From Flavobacteriales bacterium (lineage in GTDB: Bacteria; Bacteroidota; Bacteroidia; Flavobacteriales_D; Sanyastnellaceae): a stretch of DNA of 5,626 nt. Positions 1-5,440 of this stretch are shown piece after piece. The DNA lies in assembly GCA_030728235.1 (NCBI GenBank), contig JANRAA010000276.1, positions 1 through 5,626 of the forward strand, written 5' to 3'. The position numbers and the translations under genes were made by a program. The notes beneath the pieces are model-generated. The model did not search any database. It worked only from the letters and a program-made list of their open reading frames with translations, and was not told the origin of the DNA. Every line of letters starts with the position of its first letter. The stretch's first letter is position 1.

Positions 1-543
1 TGGCTCCCAGTTCACTGGCAAAGCAACACTGTGCTTATCTGATGTCTGCAATGCAGTCAACAAACGCTTGATCTCTTCTACGTTTCGCCCTACGTTCAAC
101 GGGTAGTAGATAATGGCACGCACTGTTCCTTTTGGGTCAATCACAAATACGGCGCGTACAGCTGCTGTTGTGCTTTCACCTGGATGCAGAAGTCCGTATT
201 TCTGCGCAACTGCTGTGTCTAAATCCGCAATAATTGGGAAGTCAAGCAACACGCCTGTGTTTTGCTTCACGTTCTGCACCCAGGCAAGGTGTGCGTGGAT
301 GCTGTCGATACTCACGCCTATGAGTTTTGTGTTTCTGGCGGTGAAGTATTCGGTGTTCTTTGCAAACTCCACGAGCTCTGTGGTGCATACAGGTGTGAAA
401 TCTGCTGGGTGTGCGAAGAATAAAACCCAGCTGTCTTTGTTAAACTCACTAAAGGTGAGCTGTCCGGTTGTGGTTACTGCAGTAAAGTCTGGCGCTTTAT
501 CGCCAATCCGCGGTAAACTGTTGGTAGTGGTTTGATCCGACAT
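1..543 (-). CDS. 1-Cys peroxiredoxin, Prx6 type (3' end cut by window edge)
   Basis: Thiol peroxidase that would reduce H2O2, organic hydroperoxides or peroxynitrite in the cytoplasm. The frame runs open from the ATG at 541-543 to the window edge (181 codons), so only the C-terminal tail is missing; Prx6 proteins are usually somewhat over 200 residues. The thioredoxin-fold start is GDKAPDF (residues 14-20). The active-site motif is HPADFTPVCTTE, with peroxidatic Cys53 preceded by Thr50. The second catalytic residue is Arg130 in AAVRAVFVIDPKG. The segment from Tyr146, YYPLNVGRNVEEI, followed by TSDKHSVALPVNW, is diagnostic of the Prx6 group rather than AhpC. Cys53 is the only cysteine visible, so it should need an external thiol reductant. 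No signal peptide is seen. The start follows an AT-rich stretch without a Shine-Dalgarno motif, normal for Bacteroidota. Two attenuator-like units lie directly upstream. Family call is firm; the physiological reductant is unknown. Confidence 0.95.
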   Translation of the reverse strand, partial: MSDQTTTNSLPRIGDKAPDFTAVTTTGQLTFSEFNKDSWVLFFAHPADFTPVCTTELVEFAKNTEYFTARNTKLIGVSIDSIHAHLAWVQNVKQNTGVLLDFPIIADLDTAVAQKYGLLHPGESTTAAVRAVFVIDPKGTVRAIIYYPLNVGRNVEEIKRLLTALQTSDKHSVALPVNWEP

Positions 544-570
544 TTTTATGTGTGTTTTAAAAGTTGTTGC

Positions 571-610
571 AAAAAAAAAGGGCCCTATCTCACGTAGAGA
601 AGGACCCTTT
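571..610 (-). terminator. Intrinsic terminator T2, terminator arm of attenuator 2
   Basis: On the minus strand AAAGGGTCCTTCTC (610-597), loop TACGT (596-592) and GAGATAGGGCCCTTT (591-577) form a stem of 14 pairs with one G-U pair and one bulged U. The U tract continues to 571, giving nine T in a row including three in the stem. It ends 27 nt before the peroxiredoxin start codon, so it lies inside the 5' leader of that gene rather than at the end of a gene. That position is what makes it an attenuator candidate. Confidence 0.88.
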
Positions 611-658
611 AATTCCATTTTTCAGGCAATTAACAGACAGTCCTCTCTGGTGGAAGAG
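596..658 (-). promoter_or_regulatory. Antiterminator and competing hairpin of attenuator 2
   Basis: The minus-strand segment AGAGAGGAC (648-640), just downstream of the five Cys codons, can pair with GTCCTTCTCT (605-596). This gives nine pairs with one bulged U at position 600. Position 605-596 is most of the upstream arm and loop edge of terminator T2, so the two structures exclude each other. The same AGAGAGGAC segment can instead fold back on CTCT/TCTTC (658-653), a short hairpin beginning at the end of the Cys run. A ribosome stalled on the Cys codons would cover 658-653 and free the antiterminator; a ribosome reaching the stop codon at 630-632 would cover 640-648 and let T2 form. Pairings are read from the sequence; the regulatory behaviour is inferred from classical attenuation. 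Confidence 0.62.
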
Positions 659-719
659 CACAACAACAACAACATGCTGCGTTGTAAAAAACTGTCTTGT
701 TAGTAACCTGATGTGACAT
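630..719 (-). CDS. Polycysteine leader peptide 2 (29 aa)
   Basis: Small ORF starting at ATG 717-719 and ending with TAA 630-632. The peptide begins MSHQVTNKTVFYNAA, continues with five cysteines in a row at residues 16-20 (five TGT codons at 660-674), then ALPPERTVC and stop; a sixth Cys is the last residue. It is hydrophilic before the Cys run, with no membrane segment. Start choice: the only ATG in this frame, 19 nt after the U tract of terminator T1; no Shine-Dalgarno motif. Its stop lies 19 nt before the stem of T2. The likely role is cis-acting: ribosome progress over the Cys codons decides which RNA fold forms. The TGT run is also a GTT-type triplet repeat, and another frame starting at 675 reads MLLLLCSS, so a Leu-sensing leader is the main alternative. 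The much less repetitive leader 1 favours Cys. Confidence 0.68.
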   Translation of the reverse strand: MSHQVTNKTVFYNAACCCCCALPPERTVC

Positions 720-737
720 TAACCAAAATATTAAACC

Positions 738-771
738 AAAAAAAACACCCTCCCGAATTTCGGAAGGGTGT
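738..771 (-). terminator. Intrinsic terminator T1, terminator arm of attenuator 1
   Basis: On the minus strand ACACCCTTCCGA (771-760) pairs with TCGGGAGGGTGT (756-745) around a three-base loop. That is 12 pairs including one U-G pair, GC-rich, followed by an unbroken U tract down to 738 (eight T counting the last stem base). It stands about 160 nt beyond the rodA stop codon and directly after leader ORF 1. No better terminator is visible nearer to rodA, so it may also end transcripts of the rod-shape operon. Confidence 0.88.
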
Positions 772-801
772 GATATTTTTAACATATACACGTTCTTCCG
801 A
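760..801 (-). promoter_or_regulatory. Antiterminator of attenuator 1
   Basis: TCGGAAG (801-795) is perfectly complementary to CTTCCGA (766-760), which is part of the upstream arm of terminator T1. The helix can continue inward across a small internal loop: GTGT (791-788) with ACAC (771-768), then ATAT (787-784) with ATAT (776-773) past one bulged C. The total is about 15 pairs. Because 760-771 cannot sit in both this helix and T1, the two folds are mutually exclusive. The antiterminator's own first base (801) also ends the hairpin at 801-816, which links it to ribosome position on leader 1. Complementarity is seen directly; function is inferred. Confidence 0.68.
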
Positions 802-816
802 CTACCTTTTGGTAGT
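801..816 (-). promoter_or_regulatory. Perfect hairpin directly after the Cys codons of leader 1
   Basis: ACTACCAAAAGGTAGT on the minus strand is a perfect 6-bp stem with an AAAA loop. It starts at the base immediately after the fourth Cys codon (817-819) and contains the stop codon of leader 1 in its second arm. In the classical attenuator scheme this is the 1:2 pause/protector hairpin. A ribosome held at the Cys codons would mask its first arm, while a ribosome at the stop would cover the second arm and the adjoining antiterminator strand. Confidence 0.66.
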
Positions 817-852
817 GCAGCAACAACATGTAAATGTGAATGTATTCTTCAT
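802..852 (-). CDS. Polycysteine leader peptide 1 (16 aa)
   Basis: Complete small ORF, ATG at 850-852 and TAG at 802-804, reading MKNTFTFTCCCCTTKR. The four Cys codons are TGT TGT TGC TGC (817-828). Mixed synonymous codons argue that the Cys run is kept for its coding meaning and is not only a triplet repeat. The stop codon falls inside the hairpin that follows the Cys run. The ORF starts roughly 30 nt after the expected transcript start from the -7 box at 888-895, with no Shine-Dalgarno motif. Its likely job is to report Cys-tRNA supply through ribosome stalling and so steer the antiterminator/terminator choice just downstream; the peptide itself probably has no separate function. An overlapping frame from the ATG at 829-827 reads MLLLHYQK and ends beyond the antiterminator strand, which fits attenuation less well. 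Confidence 0.72.
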   Translation of the reverse strand: MKNTFTFTCCCCTTKR

Positions 853-887
853 CGTGGTACGAAATTAAGAAACGCTTTTTGGATTTC

Positions 888-895
888 CAAATTTA
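888..895 (-). promoter_or_regulatory. Candidate Bacteroidota -7 promoter box for the leader transcript
   Basis: TAAATTTG on the minus strand matches the Bacteroidota -7 consensus TAnnTTTG exactly. It lies 34 nt past the rodA stop and 36 nt upstream of the leader 1 start codon. Transcription from it would begin near 880-884 and run through both leaders into the peroxiredoxin gene. No TTTG is seen at the expected -33 position (about 914-921), so the promoter is either weak or relies on another factor. Confidence 0.45.
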
Positions 896-928
896 GAAGG
901 AAATATTTCTGATCAGGAGGAGATGTTT

Positions 929-2254
929 TTATCTAAAAACGCTGTATCTCTCAGCGTCTAGGCGTATCATGATGAACAGAAGAATGGTAAAGCCCATTAA
1001 ACTCGACCCGCCATAACTAAAGAAGGGGAGAGGGATGCCGATAACGGGTGCGACACCGAGTACCATTCCGATGTTGATGAGCATGTGCATGAAGAGTATG
1101 CTCGCCACACTATAGCCATACACCCGCGAGAATTGAGATCGCTGCCGCTCGGCTAAATGTATCAGCCGGAGGATAAGTACCACGAACATGGCAACCACTA
1201 TCAAGCTTCCGAAAAGTCCCCATTCTTCGCCTATGGTACAGAAAATAAAATCGGTGTTTTGCTCTGGAACGAAGTCGTATCGTGTCATCGGGCCATTCAA
1301 ATAGCCTTTTCCAAACCAGCCCCCTGAACCAATGGCTGCCTTTGCATGGCGGATGTTGTAGTCGGCATCGGGGTTCGAGACTTCCATGCCGAACAATACA
1401 TATATACGCTCTCGTTGGTGTGGTTGTAAAATCTGCTCAATACCCACATAGGTGGTATATGAGAATGCAAGTGCCCCGACCAGACTGAATGCAAGGATGC
1501 GGAAGACGCGTTTTCTTTTGCGGGGAAGCACAAATGAGCGGACGAAAAAGACGCCCAAAATCCCAAACAAGAGCATCACAATCATCATGGTCCATATACC
1601 ACTTTGTTCTCCGTAAAATGGATAGTCGATGATTGCAGCGCCGCTCAAAATAGCTACAACAGCCAATACCACAGCTCCAAATCCGGCAAGTAGAATGTTG
1701 CCTGAAAGTCCTTCTCGGTACAAGGCAAGCACAAATCCTGAGAATACCAAAACGGTTCCAGCGTCTGGCTGCAGCAAGATCAAACCAGCAGGAATAGCTA
1801 AGATGATGGCTGCTATCAATCGTGTTGAAAGGGCGTTGAATTTGATTCCGGTGCGTGTTACATACCACGCCAAAAATAGCGCTGTGGCCGTTTTTGCGAA
1901 CTCACTGGGTTGAATGCTAAAGGCACCCACTCCGAACCAGGATCGGGCACCGCCAATTTTCTTTCCTATGAACAATACGGCAATGAGCAACAGTAGCGAT
2001 AAGAGATAGCTTATGGGAGAGAATCGTATGAAAAACTCTCCTTCAATATTCAAAATCACAACAGCTAGCAATGTACAGATGCCTATCCATACCAACTGCT
2101 TGGCATGCTCAGCTTCCATGTCGAAAATACCTGTGTGCGCGGCATCGTACCCTGCACTATAAATGGCAGTCCACCCCAGCAACACCAGAAAGCCATACAA
2201 AAAGATGGTCAGCCAATCGAGATTCCTACGTATGTCGCCTCTGTTTGTGTTCAT
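929..2254 (-). CDS. rodA: RodA, SEDS-family peptidoglycan glycosyltransferase
   Basis: Polytopic inner-membrane enzyme that polymerises lipid II into glycan strands during cell elongation, working with PBP2 encoded just upstream. The 441-residue protein carries SEDS landmarks in order: GGARSWFGVGAFSIQPSEFAK (about 101-121), QPDAGT (162-167), GKGYLNGPMT (315-324) followed by VPEQNTDFIF, and near the C-terminus GIPLPFFSYGGSS (406-418). Asp335 in the EQNTDF motif corresponds to the conserved essential aspartate of RodA. Multiple hydrophobic helices fill the rest. It is about 70 residues longer than E. coli RodA; the extra length is mostly around 205-290, where an added hydrophobic segment (221-238) and a basic PRKRKR stretch (244-249) occur. 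Longer forms are usual in Bacteroidota. The ATG lies 2 nt after the mrdA stop, implying translational coupling. It is the last gene of the operon. Confidence 0.97.
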   Translation of the reverse strand: MNTNRGDIRRNLDWLTIFLYGFLVLLGWTAIYSAGYDAAHTGIFDMEAEHAKQLVWIGICTLLAVVILNIEGEFFIRFSPISYLLSLLLLIAVLFIGKKIGGARSWFGVGAFSIQPSEFAKTATALFLAWYVTRTGIKFNALSTRLIAAIILAIPAGLILLQPDAGTVLVFSGFVLALYREGLSGNILLAGFGAVVLAVVAILSGAAIIDYPFYGEQSGIWTMMIVMLLFGILGVFFVRSFVLPRKRKRVFRILAFSLVGALAFSYTTYVGIEQILQPHQRERIYVLFGMEVSNPDADYNIRHAKAAIGSGGWFGKGYLNGPMTRYDFVPEQNTDFIFCTIGEEWGLFGSLIVVAMFVVLILRLIHLAERQRSQFSRVYGYSVASILFMHMLINIGMVLGVAPVIGIPLPFFSYGGSSLMGFTILLFIMIRLDAERYSVFR

Positions 2255-2256
2255 GG

Positions 2257-4071
2257 TTACTTTTTCTTCGGCATGCCGAAAGATTGTTCGATGATACGTT
2301 CTTCTTTCGTCGGATCCGAAATGCTGTCGTTCAGATATTTCTCAATGAGCAAACTGGCAATTGGCGCCGCCCACGTACCTCCAAATACGCTGTATTCAAC
2401 ATATACAGATATCGCAATTTTCGGATTGTCTTTGGGTGCGAAAGCAATAAATACGCTGTGATCGGGGTACGGTTCATTTTGTACAGTACCTGTTTTCCCG
2501 CACACTGTTATGCCTTCAATCCTCGCCCTGCGAGCTGTGCCGCCATCTTGAGCTACAACTTTTTCCATCGCGTTAACGACTGTGGTGAAGTATTCTTCGT
2601 TTACCCCGGTGTTCATCTTTTCCAAGAATCTTTCGGGTTTCCCTTCATCTCCAATGCTTTTGATAACATGGGGTGCATGATACCACCCTCTATTGGCGAT
2701 TATTGCGGCAAGGTTGGCCATTTGAAGAGGGTTGATAAGCAATTCGCCCTCTCCAATCGACATAGAATATATGGTTGAAAACGCCCAGCCCAGCTCACCA
2801 TAAATGCGATCGTAATACTTTTGATTGGGAACGTTGCCTTCTTTAATGCCGGGGATATCAGATCCTAAGTTCGATCCAAATCCAAATTTTTTGATGTCTG
2901 AGTTCCAACGCCCTATGCCAATCTGAGAGTCTTTAAATCGGTTGGTGGTCTCACCCGGTTCTATCATCCGTTTGAAGACTTGGTGAAAATACGGGTTGCA
3001 TGAGTGGATGATGGCGCCTTCCAAGTCGTCGAAACTGTGACTACCATGACAGCCAATGATACCTCGATTGCAAGCAATGCGCGTGTCTTTGGTGATCGAT
3101 CCGCGTTGCAACGCGACCAAGCTTTGCACCATTTTGAATATCGACCCCGGACGATACAATCCTTGCGTGGCGCGGTTGTATAGTGGTTTTAAACTGTCTA
3201 CCTGAAGCTTTCTAAAGTTTTCACCGCGGTTACTACCTACCAGCAGGTTTGGGTCGAAACTTGGAGCGCTTACCAATGTCAGAATTTCACCGGTTGCAGG
3301 TTCAATGGCTACAATGCTCCCCATTTTGTTGCTCATCAGCAATTCGGCGTACGCTTGCAACTCAGCGTCGATGGTGATATACAAGTCTTTTCCTGCTACT
3401 GCACTGGTGTCGTATTTACCTTCACTCAGACTTTCTTGGACGTTGTTTCTGACATCCACCAGGACGTATTTCGCACCTTTTTTTCCACGCAGTTCTTTCT
3501 CATACGTCATCTCGATTCCACTCTTGCCGATGTAGTCTCCAGATCTGTAATAGTGATCTTTTTCGATTTCTGAGGGTCCTGCTTCGGCATAGTCTCCTAG
3601 CACATGAGCGCCCAATCCTTTCTGGTATGATCGCACTGTGCGGGCTTGTGCAAAGAAGCCTGGGTAGCGGTGCAGTTTCTCCGATATTCGGGCGTAGATG
3701 TCGGGGTCGATTTGTTTTTTAATTACCGAAGCCTTGTGACGCGAGTATTTCCGAGCTTTTTTCAATTCTACCCGAAGTTCATCAACCGTCATATTCACTA
3801 GCTCACCAAACGCTAGGGTGTCGAATGCTTTTGTTTTACGAGGCACAACCATGAGGTCGTAAATGGCTCTGTTGGCTACTAAAAGTTCTCCATTGCGATC
3901 GTAAACCAATCCGCGAGAAGGGTAAATCCGAATTTTTTCCTCGGTAAGTTCTGCTGCTTTTGCTTTGTATGAATCGCTTACTACCTGCAGTGTTAGCAGA
4001 CGAAGGGCGAAAATAAATGCGAAAGCAAGAATAATGGCGGTGATAATATATCGACGATTGCCAAAGTTCAT
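2257..4071 (-). CDS. mrdA: Penicillin-binding protein 2 (elongation transpeptidase)
   Basis: Class B PBP that cross-links peptidoglycan during side-wall growth and partners with RodA. It is anchored by one N-terminal membrane helix (about residues 8-30), with the bulk in the periplasm. The pedestal domain starts with the R1 motif PSRGLVYDRNGELLVAN (51-67). The transpeptidase domain has all three active-site motifs: SxxK as S310-I-F-K313 within RPGSIFK, SxN as S357-C-N359, and KTG at 526-528 within CGKTGT. QGLYRPGS and the cysteines at 334 and 341 with CHGSH lie near the active site as in other PBP2 proteins of this phylum. Its 604 residues are a normal length. The start overlaps the mreD stop by 4 nt (ATGA), and the stop is 2 nt before rodA. 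The C-terminus ends in a basic PKKK tail. Nothing is broken. Confidence 0.97.
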   Translation of the reverse strand: MNFGNRRYIITAIILAFAFIFALRLLTLQVVSDSYKAKAAELTEEKIRIYPSRGLVYDRNGELLVANRAIYDLMVVPRKTKAFDTLAFGELVNMTVDELRVELKKARKYSRHKASVIKKQIDPDIYARISEKLHRYPGFFAQARTVRSYQKGLGAHVLGDYAEAGPSEIEKDHYYRSGDYIGKSGIEMTYEKELRGKKGAKYVLVDVRNNVQESLSEGKYDTSAVAGKDLYITIDAELQAYAELLMSNKMGSIVAIEPATGEILTLVSAPSFDPNLLVGSNRGENFRKLQVDSLKPLYNRATQGLYRPGSIFKMVQSLVALQRGSITKDTRIACNRGIIGCHGSHSFDDLEGAIIHSCNPYFHQVFKRMIEPGETTNRFKDSQIGIGRWNSDIKKFGFGSNLGSDIPGIKEGNVPNQKYYDRIYGELGWAFSTIYSMSIGEGELLINPLQMANLAAIIANRGWYHAPHVIKSIGDEGKPERFLEKMNTGVNEEYFTTVVNAMEKVVAQDGGTARRARIEGITVCGKTGTVQNEPYPDHSVFIAFAPKDNPKIAISVYVEYSVFGGTWAAPIASLLIEKYLNDSISDPTKEERIIEQSFGMPKKK

Positions 4072-4592
4072 TTCCTTCTGCGGTCAGGTTTGAAGATGAG
4101 ATACTGTCCTAAAACAAGCATTACCAATGTAGCCAAGGCACTTAACAATGCTTTGCCTAAGGTGGTGAAAAAGGGTGTGAATCGCCACAGTTCGAGGAAA
4201 AATAGTGAGACGTGATGCACCAAGGTCAAGGTGGTAGCATACGTAACGTACCAACCCACTCCCAAATCTTGAATAGTGGGTGTTTGTCCACTCTCATAAC
4301 CCTCCCGTGGGGCCAATGTCCGCAACACGAGTGGCTGCACAAATCCCAACAATGTGCAAGCTCCTGTATGCACGCCTGCCGTGTTGGTGAACAAGTCGAT
4401 CATCAATCCGGTCCCGAAGGCAATAAAAAGTGTGAGCCATCGCGGGGTTTCGAATGGCAGCATAAGAATACCGAATATGTATACCCAAGGCAACATGTAG
4501 CCTTGCCACAAATCAAGTCGGTTCACAATCAGGCCTTGCAACAAGATCAAGAATATAAGCCGAAGAATAATTCTGAACCAAGTACCCGTCAT
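4068..4592 (-). CDS. mreD: Rod shape-determining protein MreD
   Basis: Small integral membrane protein of the elongasome that links MreC to the wall-synthesis enzymes; no enzymatic activity is known for the family. The 174-residue product is mostly hydrophobic, with about five predicted membrane helices (roughly 6-23, 33-47, 52-67, 112-133 and 145-166). It has the MreD-like loop GLMIDLFTNTAGVHTGA (62-78) with a conserved Asp after the third helix, and a basic C-terminal tail KPDRRRK. Sequence is weakly conserved in this family, so position between mreC and mrdA is an important part of the call. It overlaps both neighbours by 4 nt, which fixes the start at 4592 and suggests coupled translation. 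Confidence 0.93.
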   Translation of the reverse strand: MTGTWFRIILRLIFLILLQGLIVNRLDLWQGYMLPWVYIFGILMLPFETPRWLTLFIAFGTGLMIDLFTNTAGVHTGACTLLGFVQPLVLRTLAPREGYESGQTPTIQDLGVGWYVTYATTLTLVHHVSLFFLELWRFTPFFTTLGKALLSALATLVMLVLGQYLIFKPDRRRK

Positions 4593-5422
4593 TCTATGTC
4601 CTCCCTTCTGGCTTCTAATTCAAGCTGCTCTTTCGATAAGAAGTTGTTCACCACCTGCACGTAGTTCAATTCGTAAAACTTGGTGGTGAGGCGAATATTC
4701 AAATCGAAGAAGTTTTCGCCGTCTGGACTTTCATACGATTCTACAATGCCCACAAGTATGTCTTCTGGGAAATAAGTAGAAAACCCTGTAGTGGTAATGG
4801 TGTCACCAATTTCGGGGCGAGCATATTTCGGCACTTCAATTACAGTAGCAATTGTCGGGTCGTGGGTTGGCCATTTTAATTGTCCGAATGCGCCGCTTTT
4901 AGATAGCTTTACCGACAAACTAAAATTGACATTTAAGACAGGCATGATGGTAGCGAAATGCTCTTCTACATCTTTTATAATGCCTACAATAGATCCGTCG
5001 GCAATTACACCCATCCCTTTGCGAATGCCGTTGATACTTCCTTTATCTATGGTGATAAAGTTATTCGGACGGTTTACAGAGTTGTTGACCACACGTGCTG
5101 AAGTATATTCAAACCTGCGGAAGTGCAGTGTGTCGTTGAAAAGGTAAAGGGAGTCTGTAAGGCGAAGGAAAGAGGGCGCGGTTGATGATAGCAAGTGAGC
5201 ATTGTCTTTTGCCAACTCTTCGTTGATCGACTGCAATTTCAAGTACTCGGCAATTTCTGTCCGCTTGGTATAGAGGTTTCCAACAAAATCATTGGCTGCA
5301 CTCAGTGTGACGCGACGTTGTAAGTTGTTGTTTTTAACAATCAATATAACGCTCACCCCTTCCAAAATAAGGAACAGGAAGAAGACATGGTAGCGAAAGA
5401 GGAGTTGCCAGAGGCTGCGCAT
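4589..5422 (-). CDS. mreC: Rod shape-determining protein MreC
   Basis: Periplasmic scaffold of the elongasome that binds and activates PBP2. The 277-residue protein has a short cytoplasmic start, one membrane helix (about 12-30), a coiled-coil region rich in Glu, Lys and Leu (about 43-78), then the beta-domain typical of MreC. The best family signature is NFITIDKGSINGIRKGMGVI followed by ADGSIVGIIKDV (121-152), together with GDTITTTGFSTYFPEDILVG (206-225). The last 15 residues are highly charged. The start codon is 18 nt after the mreB stop; the stop overlaps mreD by 4 nt. Length and domain order are normal, and no frameshift is seen. Confidence 0.96.
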   Translation of the reverse strand: MRSLWQLLFRYHVFFLFLILEGVSVILIVKNNNLQRRVTLSAANDFVGNLYTKRTEIAEYLKLQSINEELAKDNAHLLSSTAPSFLRLTDSLYLFNDTLHFRRFEYTSARVVNNSVNRPNNFITIDKGSINGIRKGMGVIADGSIVGIIKDVEEHFATIMPVLNVNFSLSVKLSKSGAFGQLKWPTHDPTIATVIEVPKYARPEIGDTITTTGFSTYFPEDILVGIVESYESPDGENFFDLNIRLTTKFYELNYVQVVNNFLSKEQLELEARREDIE

Positions 5423-5440
5423 TCTTTTATTAAGTCCGAA

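Noticed and set aside
113..535. Plus-strand open frame of 140 codons
   Set aside because: It is exactly antisense to the clear peroxiredoxin gene and encodes nothing recognisable.
660..674. Leader 2 Cys run as a mere GTT/CAA microsatellite
   Set aside because: Possible for this run alone, but leader 1 carries a Cys run with mixed TGT/TGC codons in the same context before a terminator, so coding selection is the better explanation.
723..732. Second promoter between T1 and leader 2 (AATATTTTGG on the minus strand)
   Set aside because: It misses the TAnnTTTG pattern (AT in place of TA, or one base too short) and has no separate -33 element. Unit 2 is better explained as lying on the same transcript as unit 1.
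544..928. CRISPR array, tRNA, riboswitch or mobile element in the intergenic gap
   Set aside because: No direct repeats with spacers, no cloverleaf, no inverted-repeat ends or transposase remnants. The gap is accounted for by the promoter box, two leaders and two terminators.
925..940. Perfect inverted repeat GTTTTTATCTAAAAAC over the rodA stop codon, considered as rodA terminator
   Set aside because: The stem is almost all A-T and no T tract follows it on the minus strand, so it is not a credible intrinsic terminator.
929..2254. Longer RodA as a novel fusion or insertion
   Set aside because: Extra length around residues 205-290 is common in Bacteroidota RodA, and all SEDS motifs keep their order.
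2071..2778. Plus-strand open frame of 235 codons across the mrdA-rodA junction
   Set aside because: Antisense to two well-conserved genes, with low-complexity unlikely composition (many Cys, Arg, His) and no family resemblance.
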